DNA of 64,000 nucleotides from JBBROS01 sp965260995 (GCA_965260995.1 CBDHCD010000002.1:744001-808000), one strand, 5' to 3'. Shown: positions 50,753 through 60,994, counted from the first letter of the stretch. A program made the numbers and translations. Notes: generated by a model from the sequence alone, not told the origin.

Positions 50753-51583
50753 ATGGCGCGCATCCCGCTCGGCCGGGCCGCGGTCCACGCCGTGCTGCTG
50801 CTCTACGCGGCGCTGTGCCTGGGGCCGGTGCTGCTGGTCGTGCTCAACTCGGTGAAGAGCCGGGCCAGCATCTTCCGCGCGCCCTTGAGCCTGCCGGGGC
50901 CGGCGACGTTCGACCTGGTCGGCTACAGGACGGTGCTCGGGCAGGGCGTGTTCGCGCACTACTTCGCCAACAGCCTGGTCGTCACCCTCGGCTCGCTGGC
51001 CGCCGTGCTGCTGTTCGGGGCGATGGCGGCGTTCGCGCTCAGCGAGTACCGCTTCCGGGGCAACCGGCTGCTCGGGCTGTTCCTGGCGCTGGGCATCATG
51101 GTGCCGATCCGGCTCGGCACGGTGGCGATCCTCAACATGATGGTCGCCGCCCGCCTGGTGAACACGCACCTGGCGCTCGTCCTGATCTACACGGCGCAGG
51201 GGCTGCCGATCGCGGTGTTCATCTTGTCGGAGTTCTTGCAGGGGGTGTCGAAGGACCTCAAGGACGCCGGGCGCATCGACGGCCTGAGCGAGTACGCCAT
51301 CTTCTTCCGCCTGGCGCTGCCGCTGGTGCGCCCGGCGGTGGCGACCGTCGCCGTGTTCACCATGATCCCGATCTGGAACGACCTGTGGTTCCCGCTGATC
51401 GTCGCCCCCGGCGAGGCGACCAGGACGGTGACGCTGGGGGCGCAGGTGTTCATCGGCCAGTTCGTGACCAACTGGAACGCCGTGCTGGCGGCGCTGTCGC
51501 TCGCGGTGCTGCCGGTGCTGCTGCTCTACCTGCTGTTCTCGCGGCAACTGATCCGCGGCATCACCGCGGGGGCGGTCAAGTGA
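50753..51583 (+). CDS. Sugar ABC transporter permease (MalG/UgpE-like)
   Basis: A 276-residue membrane protein beginning MARIPLGRAAVHAVLLLYAA. The EAA-type loop is DAGRIDGLSEYAIFFRLALP, and FALSEYRFRGNRLLGLFLAL is the family's second marker. It starts 2 bases after the first permease and overlaps the oxidoreductase start (GTGA). Its role is the partner channel subunit in a CUT1-type importer. Confidence 0.92.
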   Translation: MARIPLGRAAVHAVLLLYAALCLGPVLLVVLNSVKSRASIFRAPLSLPGPATFDLVGYRTVLGQGVFAHYFANSLVVTLGSLAAVLLFGAMAAFALSEYRFRGNRLLGLFLALGIMVPIRLGTVAILNMMVAARLVNTHLALVLIYTAQGLPIAVFILSEFLQGVSKDLKDAGRIDGLSEYAIFFRLALPLVRPAVATVAVFTMIPIWNDLWFPLIVAPGEATRTVTLGAQVFIGQFVTNWNAVLAALSLAVLPVLLLYLLFSRQLIRGITAGAVK

Positions 51584-52611
51584 GCCGTCCGTTGCGCACC
51601 CTCGTCGTCGGCCTCGGCCAGATGGGGCGGAGCCACGCGCTGGCCTATCACCGCAACCCGGGCTTCGAGATCGTCGGCCTCGTCAACCGCTCGCCCGCGG
51701 CCCTGCCGCCCGAGTTGGCGGGCTACCCGGCGCTCGACGGCTTCGAGGCCGGCCTGGCGGCGCGGCCCGACCTGGTTTCGGTGTGCACCCACACCGACAG
51801 CCACGCCGCCTACGCCGTGGCCGCGATGGCGGCGGGGGCGCACGTCTTCGTCGAGAAGCCGCTGGCGGCGAGCGTCGCCGAGGCGGAGCGCGTGGTCGCG
51901 ACGGCGCGGCGCACCGGGCGCAAGCTCGTCGTCGGCTACATCCTGCGCCATCACCCGAGCTGGATCGCGTTCATCCGCCATGCCCGGGCGCTAGGGCCGC
52001 CGTTCGTGATGCGGATGAACCTCAACCAGCAGTCGTCCGGCGCGGCCTGGGCGATTCACAAGGCGCTGATGCGGAGCACCAGCCCGGTGGTCGATTGCGG
52101 CGTCCACTACCTCGACGTCATGCTGCAGATCACCGACAGCCGGCCGGTGCAGGTGCGCGGCATGGGGGTGCGGCTGTCGGACGAGATCGCGAGGGACCAG
52201 GTCAACTACGGGCACCTGCAGGTGCTGTTCGAGGACGGCTCGGTCGGCTGGTACGAGGCGGGGTGGGGGCCGATGATTTCGGAGGCCGCCTACTTCGTCA
52301 AGGACGTGATGGGGCCGCGCGGGTCGGTGTCGATCGTCATGGACGAGGGCGCGGCCTCGGCCGACGTCGACACCCACACCAGGACCGCCCGCCTGCGCCT
52401 GCACGGCGCGGACGGCGGCCCCGACCAGTGGCTGTCGATGGCCGACGAGCCGGGGCACCAGGGGCTGTGCGACCGCGAGCAGGCGTTCGTGCTCGACGCC
52501 GTGCGGCACGACCGCGACCTGGCCGGGCACATGGAGGACGCCGTGCGCTCGCTGGCCGTCGTGCTGGCCGCCGACCGCTCGATGCGCGAGAACCGCGCCG
52601 TCGACCTGTGA
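51580..52611 (+). CDS. Gfo/Idh/MocA family oxidoreductase
   Basis: A 343-residue NAD(P)-dependent sugar or inositol dehydrogenase-like protein. The Rossmann motif is VVGLGQMGRSHALAYHRNPG, and VFVEKPLAASVAEAERVVAT carries the EKP signature lysine. VVDCGVHYLDVMLQITD supplies the conserved D-x3-H of this family. It is embedded inside the ABC operon, which suggests it oxidises the imported sugar or a derivative. GTG start overlapping the permease stop. Substrate unknown. Confidence 0.92.
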   Translation: MSRPLRTLVVGLGQMGRSHALAYHRNPGFEIVGLVNRSPAALPPELAGYPALDGFEAGLAARPDLVSVCTHTDSHAAYAVAAMAAGAHVFVEKPLAASVAEAERVVATARRTGRKLVVGYILRHHPSWIAFIRHARALGPPFVMRMNLNQQSSGAAWAIHKALMRSTSPVVDCGVHYLDVMLQITDSRPVQVRGMGVRLSDEIARDQVNYGHLQVLFEDGSVGWYEAGWGPMISEAAYFVKDVMGPRGSVSIVMDEGAASADVDTHTRTARLRLHGADGGPDQWLSMADEPGHQGLCDREQAFVLDAVRHDRDLAGHMEDAVRSLAVVLAADRSMRENRAVDL

Positions 52612-52621
52612 GGGGCGCGGC

Positions 52622-53632
<1,011 letters not shown>

Positions 53633-53729
53633 TCGGCGGGGCGACCGGCATTCGGGCGCGGAGGGGGAGCGCTTCGGCGGCATCGCCGTTATAATGCTGG
53701 CCCGGCGCGCGCGCCCCGCGCCGCTTCGC

Positions 53730-53834
53730 CTAGAGCGGTTTCATGTTACACGAAACCACTCTAGCCATCGTTCCACGCGGTTGCTCAGCTTTGTCGGACG
53801 TGAGGTGCGTCCGACAAAACTGAAACCGCTCTAG
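53730..53834. repeat. Nested palindromic repeat (REP/MITE-like)
   Basis: CTAGAGCGGTTTCA (53730-53743) and its exact reverse complement TGAAACCGCTCTAG (53821-53834) bound a 105-bp unit. Inside are two further hairpins: GGTTTC...GAAACC (about 53737-53757) and TTTGTCGGAC...GTCCGACAAA (53790-53799 with 53809-53818, nine-base loop). The ends carry CTAG. The layout suggests a mobile small repeat or a strong transcript-end structure between two operons. Confidence 0.9.
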
Positions 53835-53900
53835 CAACACGGGCGGGCGGCCCAGGCGGGGATCGGGCGGGGATCGCGGCCGATCATAGGAGAGACCAAG

Positions 53901-54662
53901 GTGAAGATCGACGGAATGGCGGCCATCATCACGGGTGGCGCTTCGGGCTTGGGCCACGGCACGGCCGAGCGGCTGGCCAAGGCCGGCGCGAAGGTGACGA
54001 TCCTGGACCTGAACGACGACCTCGGCCCCGAGCGGGCGAGGGCCGTGGGCGGGCGCTTCATTTGGACGGACGTCACCGACGAGGCGGCGGTGGCCGCCGC
54101 GCTCGAAGACGCGGAAGGGGCGCACGGCACGGCGCGGATCCTCGTCAACTGCGCGGGCCTCGCGACGCCGGCCAGGGTGGTCGGCCGCGACGGCGCGGCG
54201 CTGGCGCTGGCCGATTTCAGCCGGGTCATCACGATCAACCTGCTGGGCACGTTCAACGTGCTGTCGAAGTTCGCGGCGCGGCTGCACGACAAGGAGCCGG
54301 TCGGCGAGGAGCGCGGCGTCATCATCAACACCGCCTCCGTCGCCGCCTATGACGGGCAGATCGGGCAGGCGGCGTATGCCGGGTCGAAGGGGGCGGTGGT
54401 CGGCATGACGCTGCCGATCGCGCGCGAGCTGGCGCGTTACGGCATCCGGGTGATGACGATCGCGCCGGGGCTGTTCCTGACGCCGCTGCTGACCGCCTTG
54501 CCGCAGGAGGCGCAGGACTCGCTGGGCAAGCAGGTCCCGTTCCCGAGCCGGCTCGGCCAGCCGGACGAGTTCGCCCAGCTCGTCGAGGCGATCATCGCCA
54601 ACCCGATGCTGAACGGCGAGACCATCCGGCTCGACGGCAGCATCCGGATGGCGCCGCGTTAG
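53901..54662 (+). CDS. Short-chain dehydrogenase (3-hydroxyacyl-CoA dehydrogenase type 2-like)
   Basis: A 253-residue SDR with GTG start. Motifs: ITGGASGLGHGTAERLAKAG, DLND acidic residue for NAD, NCAG, INTASVAAYDGQIGQAAY with Ser and Tyr, and the Lys in YAGSKGAVVGM. The long insert before the substrate loop and GTFNVLSKFAARL match type 2 3-hydroxyacyl-CoA dehydrogenases (HSD17B10-like). An NAD-dependent oxidation of a hydroxyacyl-CoA or related alcohol is likely. Fairly sure of the family, less of the substrate. Confidence 0.87.
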   Translation: MKIDGMAAIITGGASGLGHGTAERLAKAGAKVTILDLNDDLGPERARAVGGRFIWTDVTDEAAVAAALEDAEGAHGTARILVNCAGLATPARVVGRDGAALALADFSRVITINLLGTFNVLSKFAARLHDKEPVGEERGVIINTASVAAYDGQIGQAAYAGSKGAVVGMTLPIARELARYGIRVMTIAPGLFLTPLLTALPQEAQDSLGKQVPFPSRLGQPDEFAQLVEAIIANPMLNGETIRLDGSIRMAPR

Positions 54663-54806
54663 CCACCGGACGGAGCATGATCCGCGCGCCTGCCGGCGCG
54701 GACCATGCCCCGGCGCGGGCTCGACCGCGGGTCCGCCGGGGCGCAGGATGTCTGCGGCGACGCCGGCCGGGACGGCGGCCGCGCCCGACCTAGGAAGGAA
54801 ACCGAC

Positions 54807-55565
54807 ATGGATCTAGGACTGTCCGGGCGCCGCGCGCTGGTGACGGGCGCGACCAAGGGGATCGGCCGGGCGATCGCCGAGTGCCTGGCGGCCGAGGGGG
54901 CGCGGGTGGCGATCTGCGCCCGGGACGGCGGCGAGGTGGCGGCGGCGGTGGCGGCGCTGTTGCAAGCCGGGCCACCCGCCTTCGGCCAGGCGTGCGACGT
55001 CAGCGACGGGGCCGCGCTCGGGGCCTGGGTCGCGGCCTCGGCGGAGGCCTTGGGCGGGATCGACGTCGTGGTGGCGAACGTCAGCGCGCTGGCCATCTCC
55101 GGCGCGGGGGCGTGGGAGGCCGGCTTCAACACCGACCTGATGGGCAGCGTGCGCCTGATCGACGCCGCCATGCCGCACCTGGAGGCGTCGGACGCGGCGA
55201 GCATCGTCATCATCTCCAGCGTGTCGGGGCGCGAGGTGGACTTCGCCGCCGGGCCGTACGGCGCGTTCAAGGCGGCGCTGATCCACTACGCCCAGGGCCT
55301 GGCCCATCAGCTCGCCGGCCGCGGCATCCGCGCCAACACCGTCTCGCCGGGCAACACCTACTTCCCGGGTGGCGTGTGGCAGACGATCGAGCGCGAGAAC
55401 CCGGCGCTGTTCGAGACCGCGATGGCGCTGAACCCGACAGGGCGGATGGGGCGGCCGGACGAGATCGCCCGCGCCGCCGTGTTCCTCGCCAGCCCGGCGG
55501 CCAGCTTCGTCACCGGCGCCAACCTGGTCGTGGACGGCGCGCTGACCCGCGGCGTCCAGTTCTGA
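54807..55565 (+). CDS. Short-chain dehydrogenase/reductase
   Basis: A 252-residue SDR; ATG 54807 is preceded by AGGAAGGAAAC. It has TGATKGIGRAIAECLAAEGA, VVANVSAL in place of the usual NNAG, catalytic Ser in IISSVSGREVD and Tyr-Lys in YGAFKAALIHYA. The C-terminus reads VTGANLVVDGALTRGVQF. It resembles 3-ketoacyl reductase-like SDRs of catabolic clusters. A 144-bp gap separates it from the previous SDR and 12 bases separate it from the acetamidase gene. Confidence 0.87.
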   Translation: MDLGLSGRRALVTGATKGIGRAIAECLAAEGARVAICARDGGEVAAAVAALLQAGPPAFGQACDVSDGAALGAWVAASAEALGGIDVVVANVSALAISGAGAWEAGFNTDLMGSVRLIDAAMPHLEASDAASIVIISSVSGREVDFAAGPYGAFKAALIHYAQGLAHQLAGRGIRANTVSPGNTYFPGGVWQTIERENPALFETAMALNPTGRMGRPDEIARAAVFLASPAASFVTGANLVVDGALTRGVQF

Positions 55566-55577
55566 GCGGAGACACCG

Positions 55578-56510
55578 ATGGCGCATCACGACATCCCCGC
55601 CACGCCAGAGAACATGGTGCTCGGCTACCTCGACGCCACGTCGCCGCCCGTGCTGGAGGTTGAATCCGGCGACACGGTGACGCTGGCCTCGTTTCCTGCC
55701 GGCGGACGCGAGTCGTTGCCCGAGGCGTCGCGCGTGCCGGCGGACTACATGGCGGCGCTCACGGCGCTTCCCGCCGGCCCCGGGCCGCACTTCATCACCG
55801 GCCCGGTCCACGTCCGCGGCGCCAGGCCGGGCGACACGCTGCAGGTCGACATCCTGGACGCGAAGCCCACCATGGACTGGGGCTTCGTCGCCATCCTGCC
55901 GCTGCTCGGCACGCTGCCGGACGAGTTCACCGACTACGAGACCATCCACCCCACGATCGACCGCGACCGCGGCACCTGCACCCTGCCCTGGGGCACGGAG
56001 CTGCCGCTCGACCCGTTCTTCGGCATCATCGGGGTCGCGCCGCCGCGCGCCTGGGGCCGCTGCGGCTCCCCCGTGCCGCGCGCCTTCGGCGGCAACATGG
56101 ACAACAAGGAGCTGAAGCCCGGCACGACGCTCTACCTGCCGGTGTTCAACGACGGCGCGCTGTTCATGGCCGGCGACGGGCACGGCGTGCAGGGCGACGG
56201 CGAGGTCTGCATCACGGCGCTGGAGACGGGGCTGTCCGGCACCTTCCGCCTCAGCGTGCGGCAGGATTTCCCGCTCGCCTTCCCGTTCGCCGAGACCGGG
56301 ACGCACCTAATGTCGATCGGCCTCGACGAGGACCTCGACGACGCGGCGAAGCAGGCGGTGCGCGAGATGGTGCTGCACGTCTGCCGCCGCACCAACCTGT
56401 CGCGCAACCAGGCCTACATGCTGTGCTCGCTGATCGGCGACCTGCGGGTGACGCAGACGGTGGACGGCAACAAGGGCGTCCACATGATGCTGGCCAAGTC
56501 GGCGTTGTAG
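55578..56510 (+). CDS. Acetamidase/formamidase family protein
   Basis: A 310-residue FmdA_AmdA-type protein. Landmarks are FITGPVHVRGARPGDTLQVD, PFFGIIGVAPPRAWGRCGSP, FGGNMDNKELKPGTTLYLPV and the FMAGDGHGVQGDGEVCITAL block with the metal-binding His-Gly-x-Gln-Gly. It likely hydrolyses a small amide to ammonia and an acid in the cytosol. Twelve bases after the SDR, probably co-transcribed. Substrate not known. Confidence 0.9.
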   Translation: MAHHDIPATPENMVLGYLDATSPPVLEVESGDTVTLASFPAGGRESLPEASRVPADYMAALTALPAGPGPHFITGPVHVRGARPGDTLQVDILDAKPTMDWGFVAILPLLGTLPDEFTDYETIHPTIDRDRGTCTLPWGTELPLDPFFGIIGVAPPRAWGRCGSPVPRAFGGNMDNKELKPGTTLYLPVFNDGALFMAGDGHGVQGDGEVCITALETGLSGTFRLSVRQDFPLAFPFAETGTHLMSIGLDEDLDDAAKQAVREMVLHVCRRTNLSRNQAYMLCSLIGDLRVTQTVDGNKGVHMMLAKSAL

Positions 56511-56616
56511 CGGGGCGGGCGAGGCGCGCGGCGGCCGGGCTGCTGCCGTGGGCGGGCCTGATGTTTGACATGCCAGTCCGCTGAATGCCTGTTGGGCAGG
56601 GCTTGAGGTCGAGGGC

Positions 56617-58026
56617 ATGGACCAGGGTAGAGGGCGGTGGCAACAGACGGCGGAGTGGGTGGGCCGAGCATTCGATGAGTTCCTCACTGTGCCGTTGTCC
56701 GTCGTCGCTGGCTTCATCTCGCTCGCGGTCGGGTGCTACTTCCTCGACGATGCATTCTGGTCAGCCAACAAGGAGCCTTCGGAAAACCTGCGCTGGCTGG
56801 GCCAGGTGTTCGGCAGCGTCGAGGCCCTGAGCGGCCTGCTGGGCACCATCGTCGGCGGCCTGTTCACCATCACCTCCATCACCTTCTCGCTGCTGCTGCT
56901 GACGGTGCAGCAGGCGGGCGCGTCGTTCACCAACCAGGTGTTCAGCCAGTTCCTGCGCCGGGTCGGCAACCAGCTCTATTTCGGCTTCTTCGTCGGCCTG
57001 AGCATCTTCGCGCTGTTCAGCCTGGTGGTCGCCAACGGGGGACACCGCCCGGTCTTCGCCGCCACCATCACCGTGCTGCTGACGGCGGTGAGCCTGTTCC
57101 TGATTGTTCTGCTGACGTACACCACGATCAACCAGATGCGGCCGCACACGATCGTCGACGCCATCCGCGGCCACGTGCTCGAGAGCCGGGAGCGGCAGTT
57201 GCCCTTGCTGCGCGCAACCCGGCGCCACTCTGCTTTCGAGAGCCGCCCCGCCTGTCCTGTCCGCTCGGAACAGCGCGGCTACGTGATGTCGATCAAGGCG
57301 GACGAGATCGCCCGCGCCGCGGCGAGGACCGGGCGAAGCGTCGAGGCCAAGCTGCGCGTCAGGATCGGGGATTACGTCGCCTACCGCGACCTGCTGGCCG
57401 AGCTCAGGTGCGATGGCCATTTGCCCGAGCAGGACGCGGACGCGGTGGCGCGGGCTGTCGTGGCCGCCATCAGCCTGAAGAACCATCGAGCCCTCGACCG
57501 CGACCCGGCTTACGGCCTCGAACAGTTGGCCACCATCGGCTGGACCATCATCTCCACCGCCCGCTCCAACCCTTATCCGGGGCTGCTGGTCTGCCGCATG
57601 TTGCGTGACATCATCGCGCGCTGGGCCTGCCAAAGCACGCTCCCGGAGGATTGCTCCTCCCCGGTCGTCTATGACGACCGCGTGCAGATGCTCCCGTTCG
57701 ACGCATTGGAGACGATGATCGTGGTCGCCTCCGAGTCGATGCAGCCGCAGATGCTGGCCGACCTGATGCGGACGTTGGCGAACCTGCTGCCGGACCTGTC
57801 GCCGGAGTTGAAGGACCGCGTCGATGACATGGTCCTGCGCTCACTGTCATCGCTCGGGGAGCACGTGCTCACCCGCGAGCTGGAGGAGGCGCTCGACGGA
57901 TTGTTGGACGCCTTGACGGACGCGGGCCGCAGTGGCGCGGCCGAGATGCTGGCCAAAGCGAAAGGCAAGCTGAGCCAGAGCGTGGGCGCCCTCAACTCGC
58001 GTTCGACGCGCGCGCAGGCTGGCTAG
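56617..58026 (+). CDS. DUF2254 membrane protein, stop codon at an IS5 junction
   Basis: A 469-residue protein. The N-terminal third has about four membrane helices (FLTVPLSVVAGFISLAVGCY, GTIVGGLFTITSITFSLLLL, FGFFVGLSIFALFSLVV, LTAVSLFLIVLLTYTTINQM); the rest is soluble. TVQQAGASFTNQVFSQFLR and YVMSIKADEIARAA are DUF2254 blocks. Function unknown. The stop TAG is formed from TA of the gene plus the first G of the IS5 end; before insertion the same position would read TAA. Confidence 0.88.
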   Translation: MDQGRGRWQQTAEWVGRAFDEFLTVPLSVVAGFISLAVGCYFLDDAFWSANKEPSENLRWLGQVFGSVEALSGLLGTIVGGLFTITSITFSLLLLTVQQAGASFTNQVFSQFLRRVGNQLYFGFFVGLSIFALFSLVVANGGHRPVFAATITVLLTAVSLFLIVLLTYTTINQMRPHTIVDAIRGHVLESRERQLPLLRATRRHSAFESRPACPVRSEQRGYVMSIKADEIARAAARTGRSVEAKLRVRIGDYVAYRDLLAELRCDGHLPEQDADAVARAVVAAISLKNHRALDRDPAYGLEQLATIGWTIISTARSNPYPGLLVCRMLRDIIARWACQSTLPEDCSSPVVYDDRVQMLPFDALETMIVVASESMQPQMLADLMRTLANLLPDLSPELKDRVDDMVLRSLSSLGEHVLTRELEEALDGLLDALTDAGRSGAAEMLAKAKGKLSQSVGALNSRSTRAQAG

Positions 58027-58893
58027 GTCACCGACTCATAAACCGTATCCAGATTCGGGCGGCGGCGCGTTTGACGAGGGCAAGGTAGTTGGCGTCGTGC
58101 TTTTCGAAGCGAGTGGCGACTGCCCTGGAGTGCTTGAGCTTGCTGAAGAAGCGCTCGACCCGGTTGCGGTAGCGATAGAGCCAGGGGCTGAAGGCTGGGA
58201 TGTTCACCCGGCGCGGCATCGGCTTGATGTTCGCCCAGGCGCCACGCGCGGCCACGGCGGCGCGCAGGGCGTCGCTGTCGTAGGCGCGGTCGGCGAGCAG
58301 GATCTGACCGCCCGCGATGGTGTCCAGCATGTCGGCCGCGCTGCGGCCGTCATGTGCCTGGCCCTCGGTCAGCTTAAGCGACACGGCATTGCCGTTGGTA
58401 TCGACCACGGCATGGATCTTGGTGGTTAATCCGCCCCGCGAGCGCCCCATGCATCGGGCTGGAGCGAGGTCCCCGGCGGCGGACGGCGTCGCACCCCCTT
58501 TTCGACGTTGGCAGCGTGCTGGTGAACGCGGATCGACGCGCTGTCGACCATCTGCAGATCGCCATCGTAGGCGCGCGACACCGCCTCGAAGAGGCGATCC
58601 CATGCCCCGAGCTTCCGCCAGCGGACGAAGCGGTTGTAGCAGGTGGTCGGAGGCCCGTAGCGCTCGGGGATGTCGGCCCACGGCGAGCCAGTGCGCAGTC
58701 GCCAGAAGATGCCGTTCAGCACCCGCCGATCATCGACACGGGGCACCCCGCGCGGCTTGTTCGGCAGCAGCGGCACGATGATCGACCATTCAAAATCGGT
58801 GATCTCATAACGGCGTTGGACCACGGCGGCACCTCCACCGACCTTGAATCACGTGCGCTCGCGTCGCCGCTACGAGTCTATGAGTTGAAGACC
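58026..58893 (-). mobile_element. IS5-family (IS427-group) insertion sequence, apparently complete
   Basis: The left end reads GGTCACCGACTCATAAAC and the right end, as reverse complement, GGTCTTCAACTCATAGAC, an 18-bp inverted repeat with four or so mismatches. The flanks are TA on both sides (58024-58025 and 58894-58895), a 2-bp target duplication as is usual for this group. The 868-bp length fits. The single transposase is encoded in two overlapping frames. Confidence 0.88.
58028..58824 (-). CDS. IS5-family transposase, encoded in two frames
   Basis: The first frame (58824 down to about 58500) reads MVQRRYEITDFEWSIIVPLL, WRLRTGSPWADIPERYGPPT and DLQMVDSASIRVHQHAAN. The second (to 58028) reads CMGRSRGGLTTKIHAVVDTN, ILLADRAYDSDALRAAVAAR and RYRNRVERFFSKLKHSRAVA, with DDE catalytic residues in VDS, ADRAYDS and RVERFFSKLK. 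The frames meet at AAAAGGGGG (58494-58502), where a -1 slip would join them into a product of about 265 residues, as in other IS427-group elements. Possibly still active. Confidence 0.87.
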
Positions 58894-58896
58894 TAA

Positions 58897-60313
58897 CACT
58901 ACCTGGGCACTTCAACAACGTAATCCGGCCCGCCATCTGCTGAACTCCATGACGGAGGTGTTGATGGCGAGAGGCGACGAGAGTGCTAGCGACTTGGACG
59001 GGTGGTTGACCCCGTTCCTTGACGTGATGGGGCGCAAGACGCGCCGGACCTGGGCGCCGTTTTACCTGCGTGGCCTGCTCGGCCCTGGCGCGCGCAAGAG
59101 CTTGCAGCCGATGGCGGCGGGGCTGGGGTTTTCGAGCCATGACCAACTGCAGCACTTCATCGCCAGCACGGCCTGGAGCGACGGGCCGTTGTGGACGGTG
59201 CTGGCCCAAGAGGCCAACCGGCTGGTGGGCGGCGCGGACGCGTGCCTCGTGATTGACGATACGGCGCTGCCAAAAAAGGGCACGCTGTCGGTGGGCGTGG
59301 CCCGGCAATACTGCGGCCAACTCGGCAAGAAGGCCAACTGCCAGGCGCTGGTGTCGCTGACCCTGGCGCAAGGCGAGGTGCCGATGCCCATAGGCCTGCG
59401 CTTGTTCCTGCCCGAGGCGTGGGCGGCGGATGAGGAACGCTGCGTTCAGGCAGGCGTGCCCGAGGCGGAGGTGGCGTCGCGAACCAAAGGCGAGATCGCG
59501 CTGGCGGAGATCGACCGCATACGGGCAGCGGGGGTGCGGTTCGGCTGCGTGCTGGCCGACGCGGGCTACGGCGCGAGCGCTGCTTTCCGCCAGGGCCTCG
59601 ACGCGCGGGGCCTGCGCTGGGCAGTGGGCATCCCGTGCGTCCAGAAGGTCTACGGCACGGACGTGCGGCTCGTGCCACCCCAGGGGCGGGGCCGCAAGCC
59701 GGTGCCGGACGGGGAGCCGCAGGCGGCGCAGGACGTGCTGGCCCCGCTCACATGGCGACGCGTGACCTGGCGGGAGGGCACCAAGGGGGCACTGACGGCG
59801 CGGTTCGCGGCCATCCGCGTCCGGGTGGCTGACGGCGCAGCCTGGGCCAACAACCGGCACCTGCCCGGCGAGGAAGCCTGGCTGGTCGGCGAGTGGCGCA
59901 CGAGCGGCGAGCGCAAATACTACCTCAGCAACCTGCCCGCGCGCACGTCGCTGCGCACACTCGCCCGTGCCATCAAGGCGCGCCGGGTGTGCGAGCAGGC
60001 GCACCAGCAGCTCAAGGGCGAGTTGGGCCTCGGCCACTTCGAGGGCCGCTCCTGGACTGGGCTGCACCGGCACGCGCTGATGTGCTGCATCGCGTTCACC
60101 TACCTGCAGCACCTGCGCCTCGCCGGACAAAGCCGGACGGGGCGGGGGAAAAATGCGGACCCGTCACCCCGGACCGCCGCCGCAACCGAGCCTGCCCGCG
60201 GTGCGCCGCGCCATCATCGCCAGGCTGTTCGCACACCTCGCCCCGCCCGTGCGTTGCCCCTGCTGCCAACACCAGTTCCAGCCGCCTCATAATCAGAAAG
60301 TGCCCAGGTAGTG
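58897..60313 (+). mobile_element. IS701-family insertion sequence with perfect 16-bp terminal repeats
   Basis: CACTACCTGGGCACTT at 58897-58912 and its exact reverse complement at 60298-60313 bound a 1417-bp unit holding one transposase. On the left it touches the DUF2254 stop region (TAA, now split by IS5); on the right it cuts into another IS701-type transposase. I see no clear target duplication, so the right flank may result from a deletion or recombination. Confidence 0.9.
58964..60292 (+). CDS. IS701-family transposase
   Basis: ATG 58964 follows GGAGG with good spacing. The product has GWLTPFLDVMGRKTRRTWAP, ACLVIDDTALPKKGTLSVGV (first catalytic Asp), CGQLGKKANCQALVSLTLAQ, VLADAGYGASAAFR (second Asp), RRVCEQAHQQLKGELGLGHF (catalytic Glu) and GRSWTGLHRHALMCCIAFTY. 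The last 50 residues look out of frame: the neighbouring frame carries CPCCQHQF, more like a natural Cys-rich tail, and a run GGGGGAAAAA near 60145 may be the slip point. The DDE core is whole. Confidence 0.87.
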   Translation: MARGDESASDLDGWLTPFLDVMGRKTRRTWAPFYLRGLLGPGARKSLQPMAAGLGFSSHDQLQHFIASTAWSDGPLWTVLAQEANRLVGGADACLVIDDTALPKKGTLSVGVARQYCGQLGKKANCQALVSLTLAQGEVPMPIGLRLFLPEAWAADEERCVQAGVPEAEVASRTKGEIALAEIDRIRAAGVRFGCVLADAGYGASAAFRQGLDARGLRWAVGIPCVQKVYGTDVRLVPPQGRGRKPVPDGEPQAAQDVLAPLTWRRVTWREGTKGALTARFAAIRVRVADGAAWANNRHLPGEEAWLVGEWRTSGERKYYLSNLPARTSLRTLARAIKARRVCEQAHQQLKGELGLGHFEGRSWTGLHRHALMCCIAFTYLQHLRLAGQSRTGRGKNADPSPRTAAATEPARGAPRHHRQAVRTPRPARALPLLPTPVPAAS

Positions 60314-60934
60314 ATAGACCGTGTCAGCGGCAACCCAAGCGAAAGGCACTTTGGCCGCCATGGCGTGCTCGATCATGCGCCGGGCCAGGCTGGGCTTGGT
60401 GGCAAAGCCGACCTCGGCCGGCACGTGCGCCGCAGCCAAGCGGGCCGGGTCGCCCGTCCAAGCCTTGGGCAAGTAAAGCGCCCGGTCGACAAACGCATGG
60501 CCGTGCCGGGACACGTAGGCCGCAAACACCCCGATCTGGCAGTTGGCGATCTTGCCCGCAGATCCCGTGTATTGCCGCCCCACCCCGCACGACGCCTTGC
60601 CCTGCTTGAGAAAGCCCGTCTCGTCGATCACCAGCACCGCATCCGGGTCGGCCAGCGTCTCAAGGGCATAGTCGCGCACCACGTCGCGCAGGACATCCGC
60701 ATCCCACCGGCCGCGCCCGAGGATGGCCTGCTGGCGCCATGGGCCGGGATCACCCGCCGCTTCGGCCCGCATCCACCCGGTCTTGCGCCGCTCCGGCCCG
60801 AGCAGCCCTTCCAGGAACAAGCCCGCCGACGCGGCGACGCGCGCTTGGGTGAACAATGGCCGTATGCGGGCTTTCACGTCACGCAGCGACGACGCCCACA
60901 GCTCCAGCATCGTTTCCATCGAGGCAGCCATCAT
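60314..60934 (-). pseudogene. IS701-family transposase (second type), C-terminally truncated
   Basis: The minus strand begins MMAASMETMLELWASSLRDV and has KARIRPLFTQARVAASAGLF, RWDADVLRDVVRDYALETLA, AVLVIDETGFLKQGKASCGV and KVPFAWVAADTVY, the first half of an IS701 transposase. After VAADTVY the frame runs into the other IS701 element and stops (HYLGTF). The same type, more decayed, is seen at 20.0 and 28.5 kb. Its 5' end lies at a CTAG (60995-60998). Confidence 0.85.
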
Positions 60935-60994
60935 CCATGCACTCCCACTCACACGGGAGCGCAGCATGGCCGCTCAATGTCTGCAACTGTAATG

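Noticed and set aside
53737..53758. Second parS-like site (GTTTCATGTTACACGAAAC)
   Set aside because: Only superficially like parS; the central bases differ and it is better explained as an inner hairpin of the 105-bp repeat.
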